From JAUWNJ01 sp034190305 (GTDB taxonomy: Bacteria > Planctomycetota > Phycisphaerae > SM23-33), in assembly GCA_034190305.1 (NCBI GenBank), contig JAXHSV010000001.1, positions 1-56,191 on the forward strand: DNA of 56,191 nucleotides. Reading direction: 5' to 3'. Positions 15,868 through 24,875 of the stretch are shown here, one piece after another. The first letter of the stretch is position 1. Each line of letters begins with the position of its first letter. A program made the position numbers and the translations under genes. The notes beneath the pieces are model-generated. The model ran no database searches, was not told the DNA's origin, and saw nothing but the letters and a program-made list of their open reading frames with translations.

Positions 15868-17616
15868 TCACGACAGGCCGTTCGGCGATTTTTCTTCCTC
15901 GCCTTCGCTTTTCGGTTTTTCCTGCATGGGGTACTTCAGACGGACGTGGTACATTCCACAGAGGCTTTTGACCAGCGACGTTTCGATGGCGTGGACCTCC
16001 CGCAGCGTCAATTCGCAGTCGTCCAGTTGCCCGTCCATAAGGCGCTTGGAAATCACGAAGTGGACCTGCGTTTCGATTCGCCCGGCGGTTGGTTCCGGTG
16101 TGGCGCGGATGGATGATTCAGCCGCGTCGGCGAGCATGAGAATGGCTGCCTCTTTCATTCGCGGCTTGGGACCCGGATAGCGGAACTCGACTTCATCGGG
16201 CGCACTTTCGCCGTTATCGGCTCGCTGCTCGGCTGCGGCGTGGTAGAAATACTCCACCAGCGTCGTACCGTGGTGCGTGGCGATGAATTCCCGAAGTACC
16301 CTTGGCAGACCATACTGCCTGGCCATTTCAACGCCGTCCTTGACGTGTCCCTTGATTACCAGCAGGCTCATTGCCGGCGAAAGTTTCTCGTGGCGCGAGG
16401 CGGAACCGGCCTGGTTCTCCACGAAATAATCGGGCTTGTTGATTTTTCCGACATCGTGGTAGTAGGCGCCGACCCTCGCCAGCAGACCCCGAGCGCCAAT
16501 GGCCTCGGCGGCGGATTCGCACATCGCCCCCAGCACGAGCGAGTGATTATACGTCCCCGGCGCTTCCAGCGCCAGGCGCTTCAGCAGCGGTTTGTTGGCG
16601 TCGCACCATTCCAGCAGCGTCAGCGATGTGGCGACGGAGAATACCCGTTCAATCAGAGGCAGAATGCCCTGTGTGAGGAACCCGCCGGCGATAGCTGCCC
16701 CTGCGGCATAACAGCCGTCCACGAGAACAAATCGCCCCGGCATGCCGGCGGCGGATTCAACCAGCCAGACGGTAATGAACACCACCACCGCAACCACGCC
16801 GCCGGTCTCGATGAGTTTGCTTCGAGTCCGAACCTCGTGCAACTGGAAAACGATCGTCGCCGCGGCCGACCAGAGCACCAACAGTCCCCCCACTCCCAGA
16901 CGAACCTGCAAGGCCGTCAGGATCACCAGCGCACCGGTAACCGCGAAGGCGAAACGCTGGTCGTAGGCGATGGCGAGCATGGTGGCGGCTACGAATATCC
17001 CGAAAACCGACAGGTACGGATTCATGCTTCCTGCGCCGACGACCACCCGACTCAACAACAGCACCAGAAAGATCAGCATCACAATGGCCAGGCCCCGCCA
17101 GTGGTTCTTCACGATCCGCGGGCTGTACTTGGCGACATATAACCCCAGCATGGCAACGACGCCGGCGATAATTCCCGCCCTGCCAAGGAATATCCAGAAC
17201 CGCCTTAGGGGCGAATCGGCGTTTCGCTGTTGCAGGAATGCCACGTGTTCAGCAGACAGGATTGCCACCTGTGCCTCTTTCAGTCCACCGTCGGCGGTCC
17301 CGGTTACAAGGAGTCTTCCTTTAGGGATGCTCTGTCCGACCGGCTGGGTCGCAGGAATTGTGGTCGGTCTTTCAGCATCGGCAAAGTGGAATTCAACACG
17401 GGCGTATGCGTCACGGGGAAGGTATCCGCCGAGGCGGTAGGGCGCAGGCTCCAGCGGGCAGGCGTCCATTATCAGCGCCGCGACAAACAGACCCGTCGCC
17501 AATAAGACCGACCCGACACCGCCGGCGTCGCGGAACCGCTGCCATCGGCCGGGTCCGGCCGGGGCGATCTTGCGAATCTCCCGCCGCTGACGATTTTTCT
17601 TCTTAAAAGGCCACAT
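15868..17616 (-). CDS. 7TM-HD family phosphodiesterase (PgpH-like)
   Basis: 582 residues. Basic N terminus, one helix, a divergent extracytoplasmic segment, then about six to seven transmembrane helices (residues 145-335) and a C-terminal HD domain with GTYNHSLVLG, GAYYHDVGKINKP, ATHHGTTLVEYFYH and MLADAAESS. PgpH-type proteins hydrolyse cyclic di-AMP; assignment of the nucleotide is by family resemblance. The extracellular 7TMR-HDED domain is much shorter than in Firmicutes PgpH (about 710 residues). It follows a phoH-like gene as in many genomes, though ybeY and era are not adjacent. A family B palindrome fills the gap upstream. Confidence 0.85.
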   Translation of the reverse strand: MWPFKKKNRQRREIRKIAPAGPGRWQRFRDAGGVGSVLLATGLFVAALIMDACPLEPAPYRLGGYLPRDAYARVEFHFADAERPTTIPATQPVGQSIPKGRLLVTGTADGGLKEAQVAILSAEHVAFLQQRNADSPLRRFWIFLGRAGIIAGVVAMLGLYVAKYSPRIVKNHWRGLAIVMLIFLVLLLSRVVVGAGSMNPYLSVFGIFVAATMLAIAYDQRFAFAVTGALVILTALQVRLGVGGLLVLWSAAATIVFQLHEVRTRSKLIETGGVVAVVVFITVWLVESAAGMPGRFVLVDGCYAAGAAIAGGFLTQGILPLIERVFSVATSLTLLEWCDANKPLLKRLALEAPGTYNHSLVLGAMCESAAEAIGARGLLARVGAYYHDVGKINKPDYFVENQAGSASRHEKLSPAMSLLVIKGHVKDGVEMARQYGLPRVLREFIATHHGTTLVEYFYHAAAEQRADNGESAPDEVEFRYPGPKPRMKEAAILMLADAAESSIRATPEPTAGRIETQVHFVISKRLMDGQLDDCELTLREVHAIETSLVKSLCGMYHVRLKYPMQEKPKSEGEEEKSPNGLS

Positions 17617-17632
17617 ACCAAATCAATAGTCA

Positions 17633-17704
17633 GTAATCGGTGGTTAGTAGTCAGATAAAAGATATTTTCTTCACCGGCTACCGGCTACCATCTACCGATT
17701 ACTA
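17633..17704. repeat. Intergenic palindrome, family B
   Basis: Arms built from AGTCAGTAATCGGT and ACCGATTACT words. The right arm runs into the phoH-like gene and encodes its last residues (ENSNR) and TAG stop. Related copies: 30585-30656 and, degenerate, 26207-26288. Confidence 0.75.
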
Positions 17705-18630
17705 TTTTCTCCATATGCATCAACGATATTCTGCACCAGGCGGTGGCGAACAATGTCATGCCTGTCCAGGCGAATGAAAATTAATCCTTTGATGCCTTTT
17801 AGTCGGCGTGCCGAGTCGATCAATCCGCTGGTGGTATTTTCGGGCAAGTCGATCTGCGAATCGTCGCCTGTAATAATCATTTTCGACCCGTGTCCCATAC
17901 GGGTCAAGAACATCAACATCTGCGCCGGTGTGGTGTTCTGGGCTTCATCGAGGATGATTACCGAATCATTGAGCGTTCTGCCCCGCATAAACGCCAGCGG
18001 AATGACCTCGATAATGTCGTTTGCCATGAATCTGCGGGACTGCTCGAAGTCCATCATGTCGTGCAGGGCGTCGAAGAGCGGACGGAGATAAGGGTTGACC
18101 TTTGCCTGCATATCACCCGGAAGGAAGCCGAGTTTTTCGCCGGCTTCAACCGCCGGACGGGCCAGCACCATGCGTTTGGCGCGTTCCGCCTTGAGCATGT
18201 GAACCGCCATTGCCACGGCGAGGTATGTCTTTCCGGTCCCCGCCGGTCCGGTGCAGAATACCATATCATGCTTTCTTATCGCCTCGACGTACCGCCTCTG
18301 CCCCGGCGAGCGCGGGTGAACGGCCTGGCCGTTATATACAGTGATGCTCTCGGACGTATCGGAAGAATCTACTCCCGCAGACACCTCGGCCAGAGCGTCG
18401 GCCACTTCCCTGGCGCCTATGGGCTTATTGTGTCTCATCCGCCGCTGAAGAGCCGCCAGAACCGCCGCAGCGCCGGAGACACCCCTGGCCGCTCCGGTTA
18501 TCCGAACAACCCCGCCGCGGGCGAACATCTGAACGCCCATCACATGGCGTATCGTCTTGAGATGTTCATCAGCCGGTCCGAACAGAACCGAAGACCGCTC
18601 CGGCTGCTCCAGTGTAACAGTTAGTTCCAA
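17692..18630 (-). CDS. PhoH-like ATPase
   Basis: 312 residues from TTG 18630. Walker A is CTGPAGTGKTYLAV, the B region is VIILDEAQNTT, followed by KMIITGDDSQIDLP and GLIFIRLDRHDIVRHRLV, all diagnostic of the PhoH/YbeZ family, an RNA-associated P-loop ATPase linked to 16S rRNA maturation with YbeY. The N-terminal 100 residues form the KH-like region (RHVMGVQMFARGGVVRITG). TTG 18630 has GGAG seven bases upstream; the longer frame to 18678 begins inside a family C palindrome and is rejected. The last residues and stop come from a family B palindrome. Confidence 0.9.
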   Translation of the reverse strand: MELTVTLEQPERSSVLFGPADEHLKTIRHVMGVQMFARGGVVRITGAARGVSGAAAVLAALQRRMRHNKPIGAREVADALAEVSAGVDSSDTSESITVYNGQAVHPRSPGQRRYVEAIRKHDMVFCTGPAGTGKTYLAVAMAVHMLKAERAKRMVLARPAVEAGEKLGFLPGDMQAKVNPYLRPLFDALHDMMDFEQSRRFMANDIIEVIPLAFMRGRTLNDSVIILDEAQNTTPAQMLMFLTRMGHGSKMIITGDDSQIDLPENTTSGLIDSARRLKGIKGLIFIRLDRHDIVRHRLVQNIVDAYGENSNR

Positions 18631-18656
18631 TTTGAAACTCCATCTTTGCTGAGATT

Positions 18657-18820
18657 CAAAATCCGAAATACGAAGCACGAAGGCCGAAACAATATCGAAT
18701 GACCAAAATCCGAATGTTCAAAACCCTTTCTCGGCAGGTCTTGATGAAACTTTTTTGAACATTTGAATTTCGTATTTCGAATTTGTTTCGAGTTTCGGAT
18801 TTCGATATTCGGATTTCCGC
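18657..18820. repeat. Intergenic palindrome, family C
   Basis: Left part rich in AATCCGAAATACGAA/AACAATATCGAA, right part in TTCGTATTTCGAATTTG and CGATATTCGGATTT, so the whole about 164-bp gap between cdsA and the phoH-like gene can fold back. The second member is at 25918-26082. Confidence 0.78.
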
Positions 18821-18827
18821 TTCATAC

Positions 18828-19691
18828 CTACAGAAGCATCGCCAGGACGACATACGCAACCGGCGCCGCCAGCAGCGGTGAATCGATCATGTCCAGGACC
18901 CCGCCGAAGGGTCCCGCCGACGTTCCGGCATCCTTGATACCCGCATCGCGTTTCATCGTCGATTCGCACATGTCGGCAATCTGACCGAACAGACCGACCA
19001 TCGCCGCAAAGCAGGCCGCTCCGAGAAATCCGACGCGCCCGGCGAGATCATCCCCGCCCGGCAGATGGTCCGCCGCCGCGACAAAGCCCACAGCCACAGC
19101 CGCCGAAAAAACAAGTCCGCCGACCAGGCCTTCCCAGGTCTTTCCGGGACTGACACTGGGCGCAATCTTATGCCGCCCGAAGGCCGAACCCGTAAAGTAA
19201 GCGCCTATGTCGGTGGCCTTGACCGCCAGAAGGAACAGCACGAACGCCTTTACGCCGAACTGCATCCTTATGTCCAGCACCACCGCCCCGCAAACGCCAA
19301 GATAACACACCGCTAAAAGCGATACGCCGACGCGCTTTATAGCGCCGGCAGTTCGATAACGGACAATCTGATCGGCGAACAGAGCCAATACCACCGCCGC
19401 CATAATCACATGAGCAAACCGGGCCCAATGCCCGCTTACCAGCGCCCGCCCCCAAAACGGCAGCGTTGCAACCATGATCGTGCAGGCCATTCCCATGAAG
19501 CGGGATATGGACACATCCGATCCTGCCGCCAGACGGGACAACTCCAGATACCCCTGTGAAACCAGCACTAGAATGACTATCGCCAACGGCAGCCCGCCAA
19601 GCCCCGCCGACTCGACACGCCAGTCAAACCAGAGCAGCACGCCCATCAGGACAATCAGAACAGCACCGACTATTGTTCGTTTGAACATCAA
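18828..19691 (-). CDS. cdsA: Phosphatidate cytidylyltransferase
   Basis: 287 residues with about eight hydrophobic helices. Makes CDP-diacylglycerol from phosphatidate and CTP. The conserved stretch KATDIGAYFTGSAFGRHK, then SPGKTWEG and the C-terminal signature STMKRDAGIKDAG...FGGVLDMIDS identify it. The signature is altered: the canonical HGG is FGG and the D-R-x-D is D-M-I-D. It follows uppS as in most bacteria; family D and C palindromes fill the gaps on either side. Confidence 0.87.
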   Translation of the reverse strand: MMFKRTIVGAVLIVLMGVLLWFDWRVESAGLGGLPLAIVILVLVSQGYLELSRLAAGSDVSISRFMGMACTIMVATLPFWGRALVSGHWARFAHVIMAAVVLALFADQIVRYRTAGAIKRVGVSLLAVCYLGVCGAVVLDIRMQFGVKAFVLFLLAVKATDIGAYFTGSAFGRHKIAPSVSPGKTWEGLVGGLVFSAAVAVGFVAAADHLPGGDDLAGRVGFLGAACFAAMVGLFGQIADMCESTMKRDAGIKDAGTSAGPFGGVLDMIDSPLLAAPVAYVVLAMLL

Positions 19692-19751
19692 GCGTATATT
19701 ACAGACTCTTATCGATCAAATTGGAAGCGCAAGTCAAAAAGGAACAAACAA

Positions 19752-19842
19752 AATGATAAATGCCAAATGACAAATGTCTTGCGAGGCTGTTTTCGCCCGT
19801 TTGGCGTTTGGCATTTAACGTTTTTCATTTATCATTGTTTTC
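19752..19842. repeat. Intergenic palindrome, family D
   Basis: AATGATAAATGCCAAATGACAAATG on the left folds onto GTTTGGCATTTAACG...CATTTATCATTG on the right. The right arm covers the last codons of uppS (ENNDK) and its TAA stop. A related AT-rich block lies at 40565-40668. Confidence 0.75.
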
Positions 19843-20598
19843 AAGCCCGCCGAAGCGACGATGGCGATCGGCGAATGCTCGAATTGCCTCGCCGAAGTCC
19901 TTTTCGTCGAAGTCCGGCCAGAGTGTATCGGTTACGTAAAACTCGGCGTAAGAGACCTGCCAGAGAAGGAAGTTACTTACCCTCATCTCCCCGGCCGTTC
20001 GAATCAGCAGGTCCGGGTCGGGCAGCCCGGCTGTATCCAGCGCATCGGAGATGACCCGCTCATCGACCTGTTCTGGTGTGATTTTTCCCTCGGCTGCGCG
20101 TTCGGAAATAGCGCGAACGGCGGCGGTCAGTTCCGCACGCCCGCCGTAATTCAATGCGAGGTTCAGCCACATTCCCGTATTGTCGCGCGAGACGTCCACC
20201 GAGTGGTCCAGTTCGGTCAAGACGCTTACGGGCAATCCTTCGCGCCGACCCAGGTGGCGGAGGCGAATATTGTGCTCCATTACCGTTACTCGCTCGCGGA
20301 TGAGGTATTCGGCGTAGAGCCCCATCAGGGCGTTGACCTCGTCGCGCGGGCGCCGCCAGTTCTCTATGGAAAATGAATAGAGCGTCAGCGCTTCGAGCCC
20401 AAGACGGGCCGCTTCGGTTACGATTTTGCGAACGACCTTTGCCCCCTCGGCGTGACCGGCAGGCCTAGGCAGGCCTCGATGGGACGCCCAACGACCGTTA
20501 CCGTCCATTATAATCGCCACGTGTCGTGGAAATCGCTCCCCCGGTATGCCAATCCCGGCCCGGGCGGCAGCAACAGATTGCGGAGAAATATCGACCAT
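19825..20598 (-). CDS. uppS: Isoprenyl (undecaprenyl) diphosphate synthase
   Basis: cis-Prenyltransferase making the C55 lipid carrier precursor from FPP and IPP. Motifs in order: VAIIMDGNGRWA with the catalytic Asp (about residue 32), GLPRPAGHAEGA, TLYSFSIENWRRP, LNYGGRAEL and LPDPDLLIRTAGEMRVSNFL followed by QVSYAEFYV. 257 residues. ATG start 15 bp after the purA stop, so co-transcribed with it. Its final residues derive from a family D palindrome. Confidence 0.95.
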   Translation of the reverse strand: MVDISPQSVAAARAGIGIPGERFPRHVAIIMDGNGRWASHRGLPRPAGHAEGAKVVRKIVTEAARLGLEALTLYSFSIENWRRPRDEVNALMGLYAEYLIRERVTVMEHNIRLRHLGRREGLPVSVLTELDHSVDVSRDNTGMWLNLALNYGGRAELTAAVRAISERAAEGKITPEQVDERVISDALDTAGLPDPDLLIRTAGEMRVSNFLLWQVSYAEFYVTDTLWPDFDEKDFGEAIRAFADRHRRFGGLENNDK

Positions 20599-20613
20599 AG
20601 AGAATGCTAAACG

Positions 20614-21930
20614 CTAAATACTCAGTCCCTTTAATTGTGTGTTATGCGCGATAGTCTGATCCCGACCGAGTCCGACGCTTATCAGTCCCACAGGCCTGCC
20701 TGTGAGAGATTCGACCCGCTCAACGTACGCACGCGCTTCGGCTGGAAGGTCGGAATAATTCTTCACCTGGCAGATCGGCTCTCTCCAGGCCGGCAGGTCT
20801 TCATACACGCATTCGACCCGATCCAGCGGTAGGGCCGGGTCAAATTCTTCAATCACCTTACCATTGAGCCTGTAGGCGGTACAGATGCGGAAGGTATCCA
20901 GTCGGTCTTCACCGTCCAGCAGCAGCATAAGCGCCAGTTCATCGACACCGGACAGTTCGGCAGCGTACCTGACAGCCACTGCGTCGAACCACCCGCAGCG
21001 CCTGGGCCGACCTGTAGTTGTGCCGTATTCCTTGCCTCGCTTGCGGATAAGGTCGCCGATTTCGTTGTCCTGTTCGGTCGGGAAAGGTCCGGCTCCGACG
21101 CGCGAAGTGTAGCATTTGATTACACCCACAACGTGCCCGACGGTCATTGGAGGCACGCCCGCACCGTTCGGCACGCCGCAGGCGGTTACAGGTGAACTCG
21201 TAACGAACGGAAACGTTCCGTGGTCGATGTCCAGCATACTTCCCTGACCGCCCTCGAAGCAGATTCGGCTGCCTTCCGCTATCGCCTTGCGGAGAACGGT
21301 CCCGGTATCGGTTATCATCCCGGCCAATCGCCGCCCGTAATCCAGATACTCCTGGCCAACGGCCTCGGCGTCAATCGGCTCATTGTGCCCGTATAAGGCG
21401 GAAAAAATGGTGTTTTTGACCTCCGCAATCCGGGCGATTTTTTCCGTCAGCACCTCGGCGTCCAGCAGGTCAACGACGCGGACTGCCAGCGTGCGAGCAG
21501 CCTTGTCGGAGTACAACGGACCGATGCCGCGGGCAGTCGTGCCGATTTTGCCGGCCCCGAGCCTGATCTCGTTCAGCCGGTCGGCGAGTTTGTGCCATGG
21601 CATGACCACATTGGCAACCGACGATATTAACAGGTTGTCCGGGCCGACTTCCACACCCCGGCTGCGGAGTCCTTCAATCTCCTCCAAGGCCACTGCCGGG
21701 TCGAAGGCTACGCCGTTGCCTATGACGTTGCGAACGCCGGCGTTCAGTATCCCCGAAGGGATAAGGTGCAGGGCGTACTTTTCGGCGCCTACCGTAACGG
21801 TGTGCCCGGCATTTGCCCCGCCGCAATAGCGGACAACGTACCGGCATGAGCCGGAGACGGCATCGACTACCTTGCCCTTGCCCTCATCGCCCCACTGCAA
21901 CCCGATAATAGTAACGTTTTGACCGTTCAT
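20614..21930 (-). CDS. purA: Adenylosuccinate synthetase
   Basis: Joins IMP and aspartate with GTP in AMP synthesis. N-terminal P-loop-like GLQWGDEGKGKVVD, GANAGHTV, NGVAFDPA, GTTARGIGPLYSDKAAR, FEGGQGSMLDIDHGT, and TTGRPRRCGWFDAVAVRYA. 438 residues, normal. ATG 21930 is used rather than TTG 21942. First gene of the minus-strand run purA-uppS-cdsA-phoH-HD. The 360-bp gap upstream contains one hairpin (22079-22104) and the regulatory region of the divergent phasin-like gene. Confidence 0.94.
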   Translation of the reverse strand: MNGQNVTIIGLQWGDEGKGKVVDAVSGSCRYVVRYCGGANAGHTVTVGAEKYALHLIPSGILNAGVRNVIGNGVAFDPAVALEEIEGLRSRGVEVGPDNLLISSVANVVMPWHKLADRLNEIRLGAGKIGTTARGIGPLYSDKAARTLAVRVVDLLDAEVLTEKIARIAEVKNTIFSALYGHNEPIDAEAVGQEYLDYGRRLAGMITDTGTVLRKAIAEGSRICFEGGQGSMLDIDHGTFPFVTSSPVTACGVPNGAGVPPMTVGHVVGVIKCYTSRVGAGPFPTEQDNEIGDLIRKRGKEYGTTTGRPRRCGWFDAVAVRYAAELSGVDELALMLLLDGEDRLDTFRICTAYRLNGKVIEEFDPALPLDRVECVYEDLPAWREPICQVKNYSDLPAEARAYVERVESLTGRPVGLISVGLGRDQTIAHNTQLKGLSI

Positions 21931-22078
21931 AACCTGTCTCAACCCACCCTTTCCTCTTATTGGCGCAACCGAAACAGCATAGAGATTCGTCCCCGCCTGT
22001 CAAGAAATGTCTTATCCGAACGACAACGCAACCGCCTTTCTTAAATCAGTCGAGGACTTCTCGCAGGCTGATGCCCGA

Positions 22079-22104
22079 AGCCCAGCCATTGAAATGGCTG
22101 GGCC
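22079..22104. repeat. AGCCCAGCCATT hairpin, copy 1
   Basis: GCCCAGCCATT (22080-22090) pairs with AATGGCTGGGC (22093-22103) around a two-base loop. The same hairpin core recurs at 32863 (as a terminator), 34875 (variant) and 53480 (inside a small mobile element). Confidence 0.7.
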
Positions 22105-22294
22105 TGGAGCAAATAAACTTTTGGGGAATTCCCACTGACTCACACAATGTTTGACACCATAACCCTAACGGCGACGATACTATTAGTCGATTATGAGTAT
22201 TATTGTGGTACGATAGAGAGGGTTGGCGCCTGTCGTCGTACGATGACAGGTTGACGGGATGAAAGTTACTTTATCTGACTTGAAGGAGATAATT

Positions 22295-22597
22295 GTGTTC
22301 GAGGTAATCAACAAGGCGTTTCTGGTCGGTGTTGGTCTGGCGGCGATGGCGGGTGAAAAGGTTGAGGAGTTCGCCAAGGAACTGGCAGAGAAGGGAAAAC
22401 TCTCCGAAGCCGATGCCCGCAAACTGGCTGAAAACATGCTGAAGAAATCCGCCAAGGCCAGGCGCGACCTCCAGGCTCAGGTTGAGAAGTGGCTGGAGCA
22501 GTCGATTCACAAGATGCACCTTCCGACAAAAGGCGATCTGGACAGTCTCAAGTCCCGCGTCGCCAAATTGGAAAAGGCCTGCAAGAAAAAGAAATAG
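22295..22597 (+). CDS. Phasin-like coiled-coil protein
   Basis: 100 residues from GTG 22295, which has AAGGAG six bases upstream; the ATG at 22259 lacks a good site. The N terminus FEVINKAFLVGVGLAAMAGEKVEEF is a hydrophobic helix, then a charged coiled coil with heptads (LAEKGKLSEADARKLAENM) and a poly-Lys end. This is the pattern of 'polyhydroxyalkanoate synthesis regulator phasin' proteins, often found next to UbiB-type kinases. No PHA synthase is in the window. A near-perfect hairpin (22230-22252) lies just upstream. Confidence 0.72.
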   Translation: MFEVINKAFLVGVGLAAMAGEKVEEFAKELAEKGKLSEADARKLAENMLKKSAKARRDLQAQVEKWLEQSIHKMHLPTKGDLDSLKSRVAKLEKACKKKK

Positions 22598-22609
22598 CGG
22601 AGAGTTCAG

Positions 22610-24304
22610 ATGCCCATTCGCGGACTAGGCTTCCTGAGCCGGCAATATCGCCACATCAACCGATACCGTCAGATCGTATCTGTCCTGCTGAAGCACGGAT
22701 TCGGGGACCTGATGGGGACTCTGGGTCTGCATCGGCGCCTCGGCATGGACAAGCGCCGCGCAGACCGGCCCGAAGCGATTGTCACACAGACACTGACGCG
22801 GTGGCAGCGCGTGCGAATGGCAATGGAGGAACTCGGCCCGTCCTTCGTCAAGTTGGGGCAGATCGCTGCAACCCGTCCTGACATGATCCCGCAGGAACTG
22901 TGCAGCGAACTGGAAAAACTTCAGGATACGGTTCCACCCTTCGGCTTCAGCCAGGTCGGACAAACAGTAAAGGCCGAACTCGGCGATTCGCTCGAAGCGC
23001 TGTTCGAGCGGTTCGATCAAAAGCCCGTAGCGTCCGCATCCATCGCCCAGGTTCACCGCGCTGTCCTTCCCGGCGGCGAAGTGGTGGCTGTTAAAGTCCA
23101 GCGTCCCGAAATAGACCGGACAATTGCGGTTGACCTGGAGATTATGCTCGATCTGGCCGCTCTTATGGAAAAGCACATTCACGGACTCGATGCGGTAAAT
23201 CCGGTCGGGATAGTTCAGGAATTCGCTCGCACGATTCGCAAGGAACTGGACTTTACAATCGAGGCCGATCATATCGAGCGTTTCGCCCGGAATTTTAAAT
23301 CGAACGATAACGTGCACGTCCCGCGGGTCTTCCGTCGTTACTCGACCAGAAAAGTCCTGACGATGGAGTTTGTCGAGGGGGTTAAGGTTTCGGACCTTCC
23401 GGCTTTGCGCGAGGGCGGTTTTGACCTGGAGTTAATCGCCGGCAGAGGCGCCGATCTCGTCCTCGAACAGATATTCGTGCACGGGTTCTTTCACGCTGAT
23501 CCGCATCCGGGCAACATCCTCATCCTGCCCGACAACGTTATCTGCTTCCTCGATTACGGCATGATGGGGACCGTGAAGCCTCGCTACCGCCAAAGCCTCG
23601 CCGATCTGGTTGTAGGAATCGTCCGCCGCGACGAGAGCCAAATAACAAAGGCGGTTCTGAGTCTTTCGGAGAACGACAATCCCGAGACATACGAGAGGCT
23701 CGAAGCGGACGTGGACGATTTCATCGAGCAGCACTTTTATCGTCCGCTAAAGGACATCCACATGGGAAGCCTCATATCGCAGCTGGTTCAAATTCTGGTG
23801 CGCCACCGGTTAAGGATTATCCCGGATTTCTACCTTCTCACCAAGGCGTTGGCTATCGCCGAGGGAAACGGGCGCAAACTCTGGCCTGATTTCGATATGA
23901 TCAAAAATACCGAGCCGTTCGCCAGGAAAATCATGACTGAACGCCTCAGCCCCCGAACACTTGCGAAAGACCTTTATCGCTCCGGTATCGATATGGGAAA
24001 CCTTATGCGGGACCTGCCCGGCGACGTGAAGGAAATACTCGCCCAGATAAAGCGGGGGCGAATTCACGTCGAGTTCGAACACAGGGGTTTGGAACCGATG
24101 CTCAAGACGCACGACCAGATAAGCAACCGCATAGTATTCGCCATCGTCCTGGCGGCCATTGTTATCGCCTCGTCGGTTATTGTTCTTTCGGGTATTCCGC
24201 CGAAATGGTACGGCATTCCGGTCCTTGGAATTGTCGGATACCTCGCTGCCGGTGCGATGGGCTTCTGGCTGCTGATTTCAATCATCAGGCACGGGAAGAT
24301 GTGA
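22610..24304 (+). CDS. ubiB: UbiB/ABC1/AarF-family atypical kinase
   Basis: 564 residues. The N-terminal extension has the KxGQ motif (FVKLGQIAATRPDMIP), followed by the ATP-site strand VAVKVQRPE, catalytic FHADPHPGN, and metal-binding CFLDYGMMG, all diagnostic of the ABC1 protein-kinase-like family; the C terminus has two transmembrane helices. Homologues support isoprenoid-quinone biosynthesis. It is 12 bp behind the phasin-like gene. The final twelve codons (LISIIRHGKM plus stop) are repeated almost identically at 24876-24911, beyond the HicBA module. Confidence 0.92.
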   Translation: MPIRGLGFLSRQYRHINRYRQIVSVLLKHGFGDLMGTLGLHRRLGMDKRRADRPEAIVTQTLTRWQRVRMAMEELGPSFVKLGQIAATRPDMIPQELCSELEKLQDTVPPFGFSQVGQTVKAELGDSLEALFERFDQKPVASASIAQVHRAVLPGGEVVAVKVQRPEIDRTIAVDLEIMLDLAALMEKHIHGLDAVNPVGIVQEFARTIRKELDFTIEADHIERFARNFKSNDNVHVPRVFRRYSTRKVLTMEFVEGVKVSDLPALREGGFDLELIAGRGADLVLEQIFVHGFFHADPHPGNILILPDNVICFLDYGMMGTVKPRYRQSLADLVVGIVRRDESQITKAVLSLSENDNPETYERLEADVDDFIEQHFYRPLKDIHMGSLISQLVQILVRHRLRIIPDFYLLTKALAIAEGNGRKLWPDFDMIKNTEPFARKIMTERLSPRTLAKDLYRSGIDMGNLMRDLPGDVKEILAQIKRGRIHVEFEHRGLEPMLKTHDQISNRIVFAIVLAAIVIASSVIVLSGIPPKWYGIPVLGIVGYLAAGAMGFWLLISIIRHGKM

Positions 24305-24429
24305 GCGGGCCGACACCGGGCGCACTAGCCCTGCACAGGTCTTGTTTTACCCAATCGGTCGGTTTATCATAATAAAGAACAGTCGGTTAGCAGGGAAGCA
24401 ACAGTGGCTGTGGGGCAAGGAGTTTGGTG

Positions 24430-24642
24430 ATGGGATATCATATACCTGTATTGATTGAGCAGGATGAAGACGACGTTTTTATCGTTTCGGCGCCGACGCT
24501 TCGCGGCTGCCACAGTTACGGAGATACACTTGAAGAGGCCATGAAAAACATCGCTGAAGCGGTGATGCTTTGCCTGCAGGATGAAGTCCCTGATCAAAAC
24601 CGGCGGTTTGTCGGCGTGCGCGACCTGGAGGTAACGGTGTGA
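24430..24642 (+). CDS. hicB: HicB-like antitoxin
   Basis: 70 residues from ATG 24430 (AAGGAG seven bases upstream). The degraded-RNase-H fold of HicB is visible: IPVLIEQDEDDVFIVSAP, LRGCHSYGDTLEEAMKNI and AEAVMLCL. No C-terminal DNA-binding domain is present. The stop overlaps the HicA start (GTGA). The gene order antitoxin then toxin is the reverse of the classic hicA-hicB. Confidence 0.87.
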   Translation: MGYHIPVLIEQDEDDVFIVSAPTLRGCHSYGDTLEEAMKNIAEAVMLCLQDEVPDQNRRFVGVRDLEVTV

Positions 24643-24866
24643 CGACCGTGCCGGTCATCCCAGCACGCAGGCTTATCCGGGTCTTGGCCAAGTTGGGCTT
24701 CGAGGAAATTCGCTGTCGCGGCTCTCATCATCGGTTTGCTCATCCGGATGGTCGAAAAACTACTGTGCCGGTTCATCAGGGGCGGGAAATTCCCCGCGGG
24801 CTGCTGCGAAAAATTGTTACTGTCGATCTGGGCATGGATATGAAAGAATTTGTTTCGATGCTGTAG
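24639..24866 (+). CDS. hicA: HicA-like mRNA interferase toxin
   Basis: 75 residues with the double-stranded RNA-binding-like HicA fold: RLIRVLAKLGFEEIRCRGSHHRFAHPDG, catalytic His in GSHHRF, then TTVPVHQGREIPRGLLRKI. HicA cleaves mRNAs and is neutralised by HicB. GTG start overlaps the antitoxin stop by four bases. The duplicated ubiB tail starts within 10 bp of its TAG stop. Confidence 0.9.
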   Translation: MTTVPVIPARRLIRVLAKLGFEEIRCRGSHHRFAHPDGRKTTVPVHQGREIPRGLLRKIVTVDLGMDMKEFVSML

Positions 24867-24875
24867 GTGTTTCTT

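Noticed and set aside
15518..15871. Reading frames with HRDAEIQR/SVPLCLCV-like text in intergenic gaps
   Set aside because: These are translations of the family A palindromes, not genes; the same text appears at several unrelated loci.
16240..17142. 300-residue plus-strand frame
   Set aside because: Antisense shadow of the HD/PgpH-like gene; composition rich in Gln/His/Arg.
22250..22300. Riboswitch upstream of the phasin-like gene
   Set aside because: Only a single hairpin is visible; no known riboswitch core could be matched by eye.
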